Source: Ignavibacteria bacterium (GTDB taxonomy: Bacteria; Bacteroidota; Ignavibacteria; Tepidaquicellales; OLB5). Taken from it: 64,000 nt of DNA. The stretch lies in the NCBI GenBank assembly GCA_019912545.1, contig JAIOIK010000042.1:42511-106510 (forward strand), written 5' to 3'. The position numbers and the translations under genes were made by a program. Each line of letters starts with the position of its first letter. The stretch's first letter is position 1. The notes beneath the pieces were generated by a model that searched no databases, was not told where the DNA came from, and was given only the letters and a program-made list of their open reading frames with translations. Positions 48,390 through 57,272 of the stretch are shown one piece after another.

Positions 48390-50045
48390 ATGGAACTCTC
48401 AGGCAATATAGTAGATGTACTGAACAGGAAAATCTTCCCGGGCACGATTACCGTTGAAGACGGGAAGATTAATAATGTACAACGAAGAGGGGATGATATC
48501 AATCCTTCGCTTGCGCTTGGTATGGCCGGACCATTCATCATGCCCGGATTTATTGACTCACATGTACATGTAGAAAGCTCAATGCTTATTCCAAGCGAGT
48601 TTGCACGGCTAACAGTACTGCACGGAACAGTCGCAACCGTCTCCGATCCCCACGAAATTGGTAATGTGCTCGGCATTGCCGGAATCCGCTATATGATAGA
48701 TAACGGGAAGAAAGTGCCGTTCAAGTTTTACTTCGGCGCATCATCATGCGTGCCGGCAACTGCTTTTGAAACTGCGGGTGCTGTTATTGATGCCGAAGGT
48801 ATTCGTGAGCTTTTCGAAAAGGACGGACTTAAATATCTTAGCGAAATGATGAATTACCCCGGCGTTCTGCATGGAGATGCAGTTGTAATGGATAAAATTA
48901 AAATTGCCCATTCTCTTGGCAGACCGGTTGACGGCCACGCTCCCGGATTAAAAGGTGATGAAGCAAAGAATTATATTACCGCAGGAATTTCTACCGATCA
49001 TGAGTGCTTTACGCTTGATGAAGCGCTTGGTAAAATTGCTTTAGGAATGAAAATTCTCATCCGCGAAGGCTCAGCCGCTAAGAACTATGAAGCCCTGCAT
49101 CCGCTCCTTGGCTCACATCCCGCTATGGTCATGTTCTGCAGTGATGATAAGCACCCGAATGATCTTGTCATCGGGCAGATCGATCAGCTTGTAGCGCGTT
49201 CAATTGCACATGGATATGATCTGTTTAATGTACTTACTTCTGCTTGCGTTAATCCTGTAAAGCATTATGGACTTGAAGTCGGATTGCTTCAACCCGGCGA
49301 TCCCGCAGATTTTATTGTGGTAAATAACTTAAAAGATTTCAAAGTTCAGAAAACATATATTAATGGACTGCTGGTTGCTGATGGCGGAAAGACACTCATC
49401 AATAGAGTTCCATCTGAGATAGTGAATAATTTCAACACATCCCGGAAAAATGTTAAGGATTTCTATGTAGATGTTGAGTTCGATGGAACTCCCGAGATAC
49501 GCGTAATAAAAGCGCTTGATGGCCAGCTAATCACCGAAGAAATTCATCAGCCCGGAAAAATGCTTGATGCAAAGCTTATCTCAAATACTGATAATGATGT
49601 CCTGAAAATTACTGTTGTTGAGCGGTACGGCAATTCAAAGCCTGCCGTAGCATTCATTCGCAATTTCGGATTCAAAAAAGGGGCAATTGCTTCCTGCGTT
49701 GCGCATGATTCTCATAATATAATAGCCGTAGGTGCAAGTGATGAAGATATCTGTAATGCTGTAAACGGAATAATAGATTATAAAGGCGGAATATCTGTTG
49801 CTGTGGATGGAAATGTTGAGGTCCTGCCCCTGCCTGTTGCAGGTATTATGACAAATGAAGACGGCTATACGGTTGCCGAAAAATATACCAGGCTTGACGC
49901 AATGGCAAAATCACTTGGCACAACTCTCCATGCTCCGTTCATGACGCTTTCATTCATGGCTTTGCTGGTTATCCCGCAATTGAAGCTAAGCGATAAAGGC
50001 CTCTTCGACGGTGCAAAGTTTGAATTTGTAGACTTGTATGTCTAA
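48390..50045 (+). CDS. ade: Adenine deaminase
   Basis: 551 residues. The amidohydrolase metal site HVHVESSM in PGFIDSHVHVESSMLIPSEFARL is the adenine deaminase signature, followed by HGTVATVSDPHEIGNVLG, DGHAPGLKGDEAKNYITAGISTDHE, FCSDDKHPNDLV, VTSACVNPVKHYGL-like segments and the C-terminal FLYHAPF-like AKSLGTTLHAPFMTLSFMALLVIPQLKLSDKGLFD. It deaminates adenine to hypoxanthine in purine salvage. Function fits nucleoside catabolism together with deoC, though the genes are 40 kb apart. Confidence 0.92.
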   Translation: MELSGNIVDVLNRKIFPGTITVEDGKINNVQRRGDDINPSLALGMAGPFIMPGFIDSHVHVESSMLIPSEFARLTVLHGTVATVSDPHEIGNVLGIAGIRYMIDNGKKVPFKFYFGASSCVPATAFETAGAVIDAEGIRELFEKDGLKYLSEMMNYPGVLHGDAVVMDKIKIAHSLGRPVDGHAPGLKGDEAKNYITAGISTDHECFTLDEALGKIALGMKILIREGSAAKNYEALHPLLGSHPAMVMFCSDDKHPNDLVIGQIDQLVARSIAHGYDLFNVLTSACVNPVKHYGLEVGLLQPGDPADFIVVNNLKDFKVQKTYINGLLVADGGKTLINRVPSEIVNNFNTSRKNVKDFYVDVEFDGTPEIRVIKALDGQLITEEIHQPGKMLDAKLISNTDNDVLKITVVERYGNSKPAVAFIRNFGFKKGAIASCVAHDSHNIIAVGASDEDICNAVNGIIDYKGGISVAVDGNVEVLPLPVAGIMTNEDGYTVAEKYTRLDAMAKSLGTTLHAPFMTLSFMALLVIPQLKLSDKGLFDGAKFEFVDLYV

Positions 50046-50058
50046 CTAATGAGAATCA

Positions 50059-50106
50059 GTAGAACAGGCCTGCCTGCTGCAGGCAGGCATTCTTGTCTGT
50101 TCTTCA
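50059..50106. repeat. ACAGG...CATTCTTGTCTGT repeat with inserted 19-bp palindrome
   Basis: AGAACAGG ... CATTCTTGTCTGTTCT forms a hairpin similar to the interior of the MITE-like element (compare ACAGACATTCTTGTCTGT). It is split by CCTGCCTGCTGCAGGCAGG at 50069-50087. Confidence 0.55.
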
Positions 50107-50176
50107 TTGAATTATAAATAGCACTGTAGTTCCGAAGGCATCTGCAAAAAAAGATGATAATTGAATTTATTGAGTA

Positions 50177-50320
50177 GCCCCGCTTTTTAGAGGCTGTCTC
50201 AAAACCAGTGGGACAGACATTCCTGTCTGTCGAAAACAATATTTATGATTAATAATCACAGACAAGAATGTCTGTGCCACTGAAAAATGGAACTTTTGAG
50301 ACAGCCTCTTTAGAGCGGGG
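50177..50320. mobile_element. MITE-like palindromic element, copy 3 (reversed)
   Basis: The element is reversed relative to copies 1 and 2: AGAGGCTGTCTCAAAACCAG at the left and AACTTTTGAGACAGCCTCTT at the right, with internal GGACAGACATTCCTGTCTGTC and GAATGTCTGTGCCACTG. Outer arms CCCCGCTTTTTAG and TTTAGAGCGGGG extend the palindrome to about 144 bp. The 50046-50438 spacer also holds the repeat at 50059-50106 and AT-rich sequence; no gene is supported there. Confidence 0.75.
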
Positions 50321-50438
50321 GTTAATAATTCTCCAAAAAACGGGACTTTAGTCCCCAAACAATTTTCTGTAATCGCGCCATGAATATAGTACAGAACTTA
50401 GTTCATAGCCTTTTGTATAGTTACCATTTTAGATTAAT

Positions 50439-51014
50439 TTGCAATATCATCTATTCGTGGCACGAATAGATAGAGCATCCAATTACTTGACATCTTTCAC
50501 TCTAAATAACACTCAATACACCATCAGGCAATTTGACGAATCCAAAGATTCCGTCGAAGAATTGACCGTCTTGCTTCATAAAGCATATAAACGCCTTGCT
50601 GATATGGGGCTGAACTTTGTGGCAACATATCAGGATACAGATTACACACGGAATTACCTGAAAAAAGGGGAGTGTTATATTCTTTTGAAAGAGGGTAAGC
50701 TCATTGGCACAGTGTTTTATTACACAACCATGTGGGATGATGCTCCGGATATCTATAAACGGGATGACACCGTGCTGTTCGGTAAGTTTGCAGTTGATCC
50801 TGCTATGCAATCAAACGGACTCGGCAGCAGGTTAATGGATTTCATTGAATCACTTGCCTTATCAAACAGCAAAAATCAGATCGTTCTTGATACATCCGAA
50901 AAAGCATATCACTTAATTGATTATTACATAAAGCGCGGCTATGAATATATTCATCACTGGCAGTGGCCTGACGTGAATTACCGGAGCGTTATCATGGCAA
51001 AGAAATTATCATAG
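50439..51014 (+). CDS. GNAT-family N-acetyltransferase
   Basis: 191 residues from TTG 50439; an in-frame TTG at 50487 is an alternative start and gives a core nearer to the usual GNAT length. GNAT motifs: YTIRQFDESKDSVEELTVLLHKAYKRL, KEGKLIGTVFYY, the acetyl-CoA loop in VDPAMQSNGLGSRLMDFIE (QxxGLG pattern) and LDTSEKAYHLIDYYIKRGYEYI. The enzyme acetylates a small molecule or protein amine; the substrate is unknown. It has no operon partners. Confidence 0.85.
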   Translation: MQYHLFVARIDRASNYLTSFTLNNTQYTIRQFDESKDSVEELTVLLHKAYKRLADMGLNFVATYQDTDYTRNYLKKGECYILLKEGKLIGTVFYYTTMWDDAPDIYKRDDTVLFGKFAVDPAMQSNGLGSRLMDFIESLALSNSKNQIVLDTSEKAYHLIDYYIKRGYEYIHHWQWPDVNYRSVIMAKKLS

Positions 51015-51293
51015 TTTGAATATTGTCAGATTAGGATAAACTTGCTGCATTCAAAATTAATATTACCTCGTTTGAGAGGGAATTCAAATTCAGCCGGAAT
51101 CGGGCAATGGGAGAAAGAGGCAAAATCACCCAAAAACTCGCCAGTCAAGATGATAACATAATATCAAATATTGCGAGCAGCGTGAAGTGAAACTTTGGAG
51201 TATTTTCGTATCTTGCTGTAATAATAGATAGTTACTTAATTTCATAGATAACGTTTTTGGGGTATTCCTACATAACTATAAAACCTTTATTTT

Positions 51294-51566
51294 ATGCAAA
51301 ATAAGAGAGGAAAACTGTATTTGAATACAGCTAATTTTGCGGAGTTTACTTATATGTCTAAACAAAACGGTCCGAAAACAGTATTGGCTTCAAAAAACAC
51401 ATCGATAATATCGGTTGCAGAATCACTTTTGCACGATGCAGGGATTGAATACTCAATATTTCAAAATGGCTTTACAGAGATCCAGGTTAAAGGAGATGAG
51501 AATATTTTTAAAGCCAGAAAAATTCTTATAGATCTTGAAGAACTTGATTTTCATGATAATAAATAG
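51294..51566 (+). CDS. DUF2007-like putative signal-transducing protein
   Basis: 90 residues from the ATG at 51294; an in-frame ATG at 51354 would give 70 residues that cover the whole domain. The core, VLASKNTSIISVAESLLHDAGIEYSIFQNGFTEIQVKGDENIFKARKILIDLEEL, has the DUF2007 pattern of a strand, a helix over loaded AESLL, a second strand and the final ARKIL helix. Function unknown. A strong terminator follows at 51615. The preceding 51015-51293 spacer holds no gene I can support. Confidence 0.7.
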   Translation: MQNKRGKLYLNTANFAEFTYMSKQNGPKTVLASKNTSIISVAESLLHDAGIEYSIFQNGFTEIQVKGDENIFKARKILIDLEELDFHDNK

Positions 51567-51614
51567 CAGCGTTTTTATTTAGATTTTGTATTAATAAATA
51601 AGTCTTTAATTTAG

Positions 51615-51640
51615 AGCGGGGTTTTTGCCCCGCTTTTTTA
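51615..51640 (+). terminator. Strong intrinsic terminator after the DUF2007 gene
   Basis: AGCGGGG-TTTTTG-CCCCGCT followed by a run of T. An 7-bp GC stem, a short loop and a T6 tail make this the clearest terminator in the window. The next gene begins 24 nt later with its own start region. Confidence 0.8.
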
Positions 51641-51663
51641 TTTTATTAACTTAAATCTTCTAA

Positions 51664-52659
51664 ATGAAAAAAATTCTCATTTTAGGAGGTACAGGTTTTG
51701 TCGGCAGGATTCTTACCGAAAACCTGGTTGCCTCCGGAGAAAAGCCCGTGCTGTTCAACCGCGGTAAACGCAATCCGGATATTTTTCCTGAATTAAGGAA
51801 AATTACCGGTGACAGGAATACCGCTGATATAAAACAAATTGCGGGAGAGTCGTGGGATACCGTGATCGATTTCAGCTGTATGCACCCCGATAATCTTGAT
51901 GAAGTTACAGATTTGCTCAAAGGCAATACGGGCAGATTCATTTTCATTTCTACCCTTAGCGTCTTTCCTATGACTGATCCCCAAATGTGGAGTGCGCCGG
52001 TTGGCGAAGATACTCCAACTCTACCCTGTACTTCCGAACAGCGTAAAGACCCCAATGTTATGCCTGCATATGGCGAGAAAAAAGCTGAGTGCGAACGGAT
52101 ATTGCTTGGTAAAGAATGGCTTGATGCAGTGATCTTCAGGCCCGGACTTATCTATGGCAGGTATGATCATACCGATAGGTTTTACTACTGGCTGTACCGC
52201 GCCAAAGTATGCGAGAGAGTGCTCATTCCCGATCATGGCAAAGAAAGATTTACTGCCACTTATAGCGAGGATTTTGCGAAATTAATCGAATCGGCAATTT
52301 ATACTGTTAGTCATAACAAGGTGTATAATGCCTCAACACATACTCCTGTTTCTTTGATTGATAATCTCAAAATGGCTTGCAGACTGCTTGACAAATCCCC
52401 CGAGATCATCAGCCGGGAAGCTTCATTCTTCGTGGAAAACAAGATCGAGCCATGGAATGATATTCCTCTATGGGTTGGTGATATGGATCTTTGCATGGAT
52501 AATTCCAAAGCACTAAGGGATTTCCCCGTAAAATTTCAATCATTTGAAGACAGCTTAAAAGGCTGCATTGAATATTATTCCTCTTTAGACTGGAAAGCCC
52601 CAATTACCGGCATTTCCGTTGAAAAAGAGATAGAATATATTAATATGGTCATAAAATAA
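51664..52659 (+). CDS. NAD-dependent epimerase/dehydratase-like protein
   Basis: 331 residues. Rossmann motif GGTGFVGRILTENL at 9-22 and VLFNRGKRNPDIFPEL follow the atypical SDR pattern of plant and bacterial RNA-binding-like or sugar epimerases. YGEKKAECE (about 137-145) provides the YxxxK catalytic pair, and FRPGLIYGRYD follows. The substrate is unknown; nucleotide sugar or an RNA-associated role is possible, as in atypical SDR family a5-like proteins. It is monocistronic by spacing. Confidence 0.8.
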   Translation: MKKILILGGTGFVGRILTENLVASGEKPVLFNRGKRNPDIFPELRKITGDRNTADIKQIAGESWDTVIDFSCMHPDNLDEVTDLLKGNTGRFIFISTLSVFPMTDPQMWSAPVGEDTPTLPCTSEQRKDPNVMPAYGEKKAECERILLGKEWLDAVIFRPGLIYGRYDHTDRFYYWLYRAKVCERVLIPDHGKERFTATYSEDFAKLIESAIYTVSHNKVYNASTHTPVSLIDNLKMACRLLDKSPEIISREASFFVENKIEPWNDIPLWVGDMDLCMDNSKALRDFPVKFQSFEDSLKGCIEYYSSLDWKAPITGISVEKEIEYINMVIK

Positions 52660-52750
52660 ACACATCTATTGAAGCATTAACAGCCGCGCCCTCAGGCTGT
52701 TATTATCAAATCCCTTGATCAAATAATTCCAAATAAACAGATAATAAGCC

Positions 52751-52800
52751 TTGACTTTTCCTAAATTATAATTTAACTTTGTACTGCAAAGTACTTTCTA
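52751..52800 (+). promoter_or_regulatory. Bacteroidetes-type promoter with overlapping dyad operator
   Basis: TTG at 52751-52753, 20 nt, then TAACTTTG at 52774-52781 matches the TTTG-N19-21-TAnnTTTG consensus. CTTTG-TACTG-CAAAG overlaps the -7 box, and GTAC-TGCAAA-GTAC extends the dyad to the expected start of transcription. The site heads the operon that encodes the winged-helix regulator at 53456, so it is a good candidate for autoregulation. Confidence 0.6.
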
Positions 52801-52819
52801 ATAGAAATCAAAATTGAGT

Positions 52820-53446
52820 ATGGATAGTAACCGGGAACATCTTAAAGATCTAACAGAGATCCGCTCCATGATGGAGAGGTCTTCAAGCTTCATTTCGCTA
52901 AGCGGACTCTCCGGAGTAAGCGCGGGAATTGTTGGCCTCATTGCAGCTTTTGTGCTTCACAGCAGGCTTAATCCTTTTCTCAGCTTTCGTACAACTACAT
53001 ATATGACGGCTGAAAAACGAACTGAACTCATCATTTTTGGGGCTGTTGTATCGTTTGCAGTGCTTGTAATCACTTTCGCACTTGCGATATTTTTCACAGC
53101 ACGTAAAGCAAAGAAAAAAGGGCTTCCCGTATGGGACGGCTCTTCAAAAAGGCTGGTCATAAATCTCTTCATTCCGCTTTTAACAGGCGGTATATTCTGC
53201 CTGCTGTTACTATATCATTATTTTGACTGGCTGGTACTTCCTTCAATGATCATTTTCTACGGACTGGCGCTTGTTAACGCAGCCAAATTCACACTTAGCG
53301 AAATGAAATGGCTTGGAATTACAGAAATTGCAATTGGGCTCCTGGCAATGTTCTTTATTTCTGAAGCAATTATTTTTTGGGGCATCGGATTTGGTGTAAT
53401 GAATATTATTTACGGACTTGTAATGTACTTTAAATACGAAAAGTAG
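52820..53446 (+). CDS. Membrane protein partnered with a winged-helix regulator
   Basis: 208 residues from the ATG at 52820 (TTG at 52814 adds two residues). The N-terminal amphipathic part HLKDLTEIRSMMERSSSFISLSG is typical of Bacteroidetes membrane proteins that precede small winged-helix regulators. Five or six transmembrane helices follow (about 22-43, 66-90, 110-133, 138-158, 165-200). No enzymatic motif is present. The regulator starts 9 nt downstream and the DUF4173 gene after it, making a three-gene operon, possibly five with the following small membrane genes. Confidence 0.7.
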   Translation: MDSNREHLKDLTEIRSMMERSSSFISLSGLSGVSAGIVGLIAAFVLHSRLNPFLSFRTTTYMTAEKRTELIIFGAVVSFAVLVITFALAIFFTARKAKKKGLPVWDGSSKRLVINLFIPLLTGGIFCLLLLYHYFDWLVLPSMIIFYGLALVNAAKFTLSEMKWLGITEIAIGLLAMFFISEAIIFWGIGFGVMNIIYGLVMYFKYEK

Positions 53447-53455
53447 TATTACACA

Positions 53456-53755
53456 GTGAAAGGTATAATTGAAAATATTAATAAGCTTTTTGAGAGCAAA
53501 GTCCGGCTTGGAATAATGTCAATTCTGATCGTGAATGAGAAGGCTGATTTCAATTCGCTGAAACAGCATCTTGATGTCACCGATGGTAATCTTGCAAGCC
53601 ACATATCCGCACTTGAAAAAGCGAAATACATTAAAGTGCACAAATCATTCATAGGCAAAAAGCCGAATACGGTTTACTCTGCAACCACACAGGGAAGGAG
53701 GGCTTTTAACGAACATTTAGACGCATTGGAACAATTGATAAACCGTTCGGTATAA
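53456..53755 (+). CDS. Winged-helix transcriptional regulator
   Basis: 99 residues from GTG 53456. ESKVRLGIMSILIVNEKADFNSLKQHLDVTDGNLASHISALEKAKYIKVHKSFIGKKPNTVYSATTQGRRAF is a helix-turn-helix of the ArsR/MarR-like wing type (HTH_27 pattern), with LDVTDGNLASHISALEKAKYI as recognition helix region. It lacks effector domains. It is encoded right after the membrane protein at 52820 and before the DUF4173 gene, and probably binds the dyad at 52776-52794. Repression of its own operon is the simplest model. Confidence 0.88.
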   Translation: MKGIIENINKLFESKVRLGIMSILIVNEKADFNSLKQHLDVTDGNLASHISALEKAKYIKVHKSFIGKKPNTVYSATTQGRRAFNEHLDALEQLINRSV

Positions 53756-53803
53756 ATGTAACAAGTTTAACCTGCGGTTTAATACAAATAAAGGATCATA
53801 TAA

Positions 53804-55432
53804 ATGAATTCAAGAATCAAAACTTACTTTTTTGTTATCACTTTGCTGGCTGCCTATAATTTTTTTTTCTGGGGCGAAAAACTGGGATTAAATTTGATGT
53901 TATTCCTCTCGGCATCTGCCATTGCAGTCATAATGTTAAATAGCGAAAACCTGAAAAGCAAGAATGTTCTCCTATCTCTGCTTGCGGCTATGTATGCTTC
54001 TGCAATGGTGATAGTGAATAATTCCGGCTACAGCAAGTTTGCCGCAATTACTCTGTTTATGGTGTTTACCGGATTTGCGCACAAAAAAAAACTTCGCACA
54101 GTTTTCAACGCAATGTTTACTGCAGTTTCTTCATTTGTGATCTTCCCGTATCACATTTATGCCGAGCTTAAACACACTTCCGGAAAATATAAGCCTGTCA
54201 GAGGGATTCTGAAAATTGCAGGGCTTGTGTCCATTCCGTTGATATTTTTTGTGATCTTCTATTCTATATATGCATATTCTAATCCCGTATTCAATTCATA
54301 CTCTGTGAGTTTTTGGGATTCCATCGGGAAATTTCTGTATGAGATCTTTAAGGATTACCCGGTATTAAGATTCTTTTATATCTTGCTGGGACTAATACTC
54401 ATAATGGGAGCGCTCTTTAACCGTAATATCAGCGCGTTTGCAGATATCGACAGTTCTTTTATGGACACTCTTCTGAGAGATAAAGCCTTTAAAGTCCACT
54501 CACGTACAAAACCAATTGCCAAACGCAGGGTAATGTATGAGCTTTTTTCATACCGCTTTAAATTCAACACGCTAAGGCTCGAAAACAGAATGGGTCTCGT
54601 GCTCATCTTCATGATGAACGCTCTGCTTCTGCTGCTTAATATTATCGATATAAAATTCACGTGGCTTGGTTTCGATTCCAGTAGTGTTGATAACCTTGCA
54701 TACTATGTACATAACGGCACTTACCTGCTTATATTCAGCATACTTCTCTCTATGGCGATACTTCTGTTTTATTTTCGCGGCAACCAGAATTATTTCTCCC
54801 GAAACAAGCTGCTAAAATACGGAGCATACTTTTGGATATTACAGAATGCAGTTATGGCAGTATCAGTTGCGCTCAGGAATATGTATTACATTGAATACTA
54901 CTATGCGCTATCTTATAAGCGAATTGGAGTAATGGTGTTCCTGCTGCTTACTTGTGTTGGACTTGCCACAATTCTTGTCAAGATATCCGGCAGAAAAACT
55001 ACTTACTGGCTGTTCAAAGTAAACTCAACTGCGCTTGTTATTATGCTGCTTATCATGTCATCTTTTAGCTGGGATAAGAGTATTGCAGAGTTTAATCTAT
55101 CCAATCCCGATAAGAAAGAGATCGATATCGAATATCTTCTCAGGCTTTCCGAAGACGCATATCCCATACTTGATAGGCACAGGGATGTGCTGAATAAGGA
55201 TTATTTCAAGTATGGATTCATGTGGAGCGACCAGGTTTATGGCATGACAGAATTTAAAACTAAGGTTAAACGCTTCATGGAGGACCAGAAACGGTATTCA
55301 TGGCTTTCATGGAACCTGCCGGATGAGGCGACATACAATTACTTTTTGAAAAGTGACCTTGATTACTATAATGAGGAAAATATGATGAAGATCGAGATCC
55401 GGAAGTATGATAAAGAACCGAAAATAGAATAA
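53804..55432 (+). CDS. DUF4173-family integral membrane protein
   Basis: 542 residues with about ten transmembrane helices in the first 420 residues and a soluble C-terminal region of about 110 residues containing DILYLLRLSEDAYPILDRHRDVL-like sequence. The pattern (LDIKFTWLGF, YVHNGTYLLIFSILLSMAILLFYFRG) fits DUF4153/DUF4173 proteins that accompany winged-helix regulators in Bacteroidetes. The function is unknown. Two small membrane genes follow directly (5 nt). Confidence 0.75.
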   Translation: MNSRIKTYFFVITLLAAYNFFFWGEKLGLNLMLFLSASAIAVIMLNSENLKSKNVLLSLLAAMYASAMVIVNNSGYSKFAAITLFMVFTGFAHKKKLRTVFNAMFTAVSSFVIFPYHIYAELKHTSGKYKPVRGILKIAGLVSIPLIFFVIFYSIYAYSNPVFNSYSVSFWDSIGKFLYEIFKDYPVLRFFYILLGLILIMGALFNRNISAFADIDSSFMDTLLRDKAFKVHSRTKPIAKRRVMYELFSYRFKFNTLRLENRMGLVLIFMMNALLLLLNIIDIKFTWLGFDSSSVDNLAYYVHNGTYLLIFSILLSMAILLFYFRGNQNYFSRNKLLKYGAYFWILQNAVMAVSVALRNMYYIEYYYALSYKRIGVMVFLLLTCVGLATILVKISGRKTTYWLFKVNSTALVIMLLIMSSFSWDKSIAEFNLSNPDKKEIDIEYLLRLSEDAYPILDRHRDVLNKDYFKYGFMWSDQVYGMTEFKTKVKRFMEDQKRYSWLSWNLPDEATYNYFLKSDLDYYNEENMMKIEIRKYDKEPKIE

Positions 55433-55437
55433 TAACG

Positions 55438-55818
55438 ATGAATCGGGTCCTTCAGAAGTACTTTGATCTTTATGCTGTTTCAGGTTTCGTACTGCTTATG
55501 CCTTCTACAATAATTGTTATTTCCTTTACCATGCGTATCTTTGGAATCCCATATTTATTTGAGATAGTCAAAGAACTTCACAGCTCTTTACATTTATTCA
55601 ACTATATATATGCCTGCTGTTTCGTAGCAATTTTAATTGGATTCATTGGCATCATTTACGTGAATACTGGCAGGAAGTATAATTGCTGTCAAAATTTTCC
55701 ACAAACCAAAAGTTACTTCAATCTTGCGATAATATCCTTCAGCCTAATGTATTCAATGTTCATTTTCCTCTACCTTGAGCTTGATAAATTCGGTAATATT
55801 CCGGTTGGGAGAGATTGA
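55438..55818 (+). CDS. Small membrane protein
   Basis: 126 residues with three or four hydrophobic helices (about 16-34, 52-72, 92-113). Starts 5 nt after the DUF4173 stop at the ATG at 55438. Its TGA overlaps the TTG start of the next gene (TTGA), so both are read as one unit. No family is recognised. The four hydrophobic segments without charged motifs give no functional hint. Confidence 0.6.
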   Translation: MNRVLQKYFDLYAVSGFVLLMPSTIIVISFTMRIFGIPYLFEIVKELHSSLHLFNYIYACCFVAILIGFIGIIYVNTGRKYNCCQNFPQTKSYFNLAIISFSLMYSMFIFLYLELDKFGNIPVGRD

Positions 55819-56489
55819 GTATTCCTATAATTCAAATGACACCAAAGTCCATTTTCATTTTCAGAAAGATATGCTATGCATTATTGATATTATTCTACTT
55901 TGTACCACTAGTACAGAATTTTTTCCTCTACGGTTCTGGTGCATTTCTTGCATCAATTGGTTCCTACATTCTATTCTTATTTTCTTTTTCGGGTATTGTG
56001 CTAATTTACTTTATTGCGGAACCGGTGGATCATTTCAGAAATGTTGTGATAATTATTACTGTGATTTCGGTTTTTTCATTTCCATTTATTAATAAGGCAA
56101 TATCAAATCATGAATTATACAAAAATTTCAAATCCAGAGAGAAGGAGCTAAAGGAATTAGTACAAGATATTGAAGAGTATGGAGAAATAAAACAAATGGT
56201 ATTGCATGAACATGGCGGATTGTTTATGCTTAATTTTGAGTTTTCGAATAGTTATGAAAATATTCTGGATACTCTTAATATTGACGAATCAAAATTTGAG
56301 AATATTAGAGCGGAAATGAAAAAAGCAAGAATTAACAGTTTTAAAACTGAAAGAAATTCGATTATCCTGTATCATAATTCCATTTTGCCTAAATTTATAT
56401 ACAATTCCGAGAAGTCTCCGGGTCTAATTGACGGACATTATAATCATTATGACATATACCTTGATACAAACTGGTATGCAATATTCTAA
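55815..56489 (+). CDS. Membrane protein of unknown function
   Basis: 224 residues from TTG 55815, coupled to the previous gene by a 4-nt TTGA overlap. Three hydrophobic segments lie in the first 100 residues (e.g. ICYALLILFYFVPLVQNFFLYG, IGSYILFLFSFSGIVLIYFI, FRNVVIIITVISVFSFPFI), then a hydrophilic part of about 120 residues with KNFKSREKELKELVQDIEEYGEIKQM helices and a beta-rich end. The topology suggests an inner-membrane protein with a soluble C-terminal domain. It may be the last gene of the regulator operon. Slightly more AT-rich than its neighbours. Confidence 0.6.
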   Translation: MSIPIIQMTPKSIFIFRKICYALLILFYFVPLVQNFFLYGSGAFLASIGSYILFLFSFSGIVLIYFIAEPVDHFRNVVIIITVISVFSFPFINKAISNHELYKNFKSREKELKELVQDIEEYGEIKQMVLHEHGGLFMLNFEFSNSYENILDTLNIDESKFENIRAEMKKARINSFKTERNSIILYHNSILPKFIYNSEKSPGLIDGHYNHYDIYLDTNWYAIF

Positions 56490-56697
56490 AGTTATTAAGA
56501 ATCAATGTAATTTGGTAACGGTTGCTGTGTGGCTTACTCTTAGAGCTGCATAGCACCTGAAAAATATCATTCATCCAGTGTCTATAAGTGGCAAAATTTA
56601 TTAAGTAGTTGGTACTATTTTCAAACCAGATGATTATCATATTTCTGTTTTAAATAGATTTTTTTTAGTAAATTTGGGAAAATCTAACTGCACATTA

Positions 56698-57075
56698 ATG
56701 GAAACCACAAAAATTCAAAACATTTGTATGGGCAGCGTTTATGCTGAGGATTATGATGATTCATATAAGTTTTACCATGATATACTCGGACTTGACGAAG
56801 TAAGCCCGATGGGTGATAAGGCATGTTATTTTGATCTTGGTAATGATCAGGGCCTGTATCTTGAAGGAGGATATGAGCTTGTTGGAGCGGATGAACGCTC
56901 TTCAAAATCGTCTTTCACTTTCAAAGTAGGGTCTGCCTCTGCAATGTATGAGAAACTGAAGAAAAGAGGTGTGAGGACTATTCATAAGGAACCCATGAAA
57001 ATGAATGAAACTATGTATTGGTTCCAATGCTGGGACCCCAGTGATAATATTGTAGAATTTCTTGGCGGGAAGTAG
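56698..57075 (+). CDS. VOC-family (glyoxalase/bleomycin resistance) protein
   Basis: 125 residues from the ATG at 56698 (upstream TTG 56674 is an alternative). The VOC pattern shows MGSVYAEDYDDSYKFYHDILGLDEVSPMGDKACYFDLGNDQGLYLEGGYEL and FQCWDPSDNIVEFLGGK, giving two beta-alpha-beta-beta-beta units with potential metal residues (D/E) at DPSDNIVEF. A TAAATTTG box at 56669-56676 could be its -7 element. It acts on an unknown small molecule. Monocistronic. Confidence 0.8.
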   Translation: METTKIQNICMGSVYAEDYDDSYKFYHDILGLDEVSPMGDKACYFDLGNDQGLYLEGGYELVGADERSSKSSFTFKVGSASAMYEKLKKRGVRTIHKEPMKMNETMYWFQCWDPSDNIVEFLGGK

Positions 57076-57100
57076 GAATGGCTGAATTTACGTGTGAAAA

Positions 57101-57203
57101 CACACCCCGTCTTCACCTTCGGTGAATCCACCCCTCTCAAGAGGGGACTTTTGCTTCAATTCCCCTCTGGAGAGGGGAGGGAGCGAAGCGGAAGGGGTGT
57201 GTT
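57101..57203. repeat. Long ACACCCC...GGGTGTG inverted repeat
   Basis: ACACACCCCGTCTTCACC, ACCCCTCTCAAGAGGGG, then TTCCCCTCTGGAGAGGGGAGG and GGAAGGGGTGTGTT: two hairpins flanked by inverted ends. A double copy of the repeat family at 10645-10692 and 44831-44896. Confidence 0.6.
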
Positions 57204-57272
57204 AAATTGGAGATAGATTCTTTCATCAGGTATTGCAGACAGACATTGCAATCTCAATAACAAGAAACTTTC

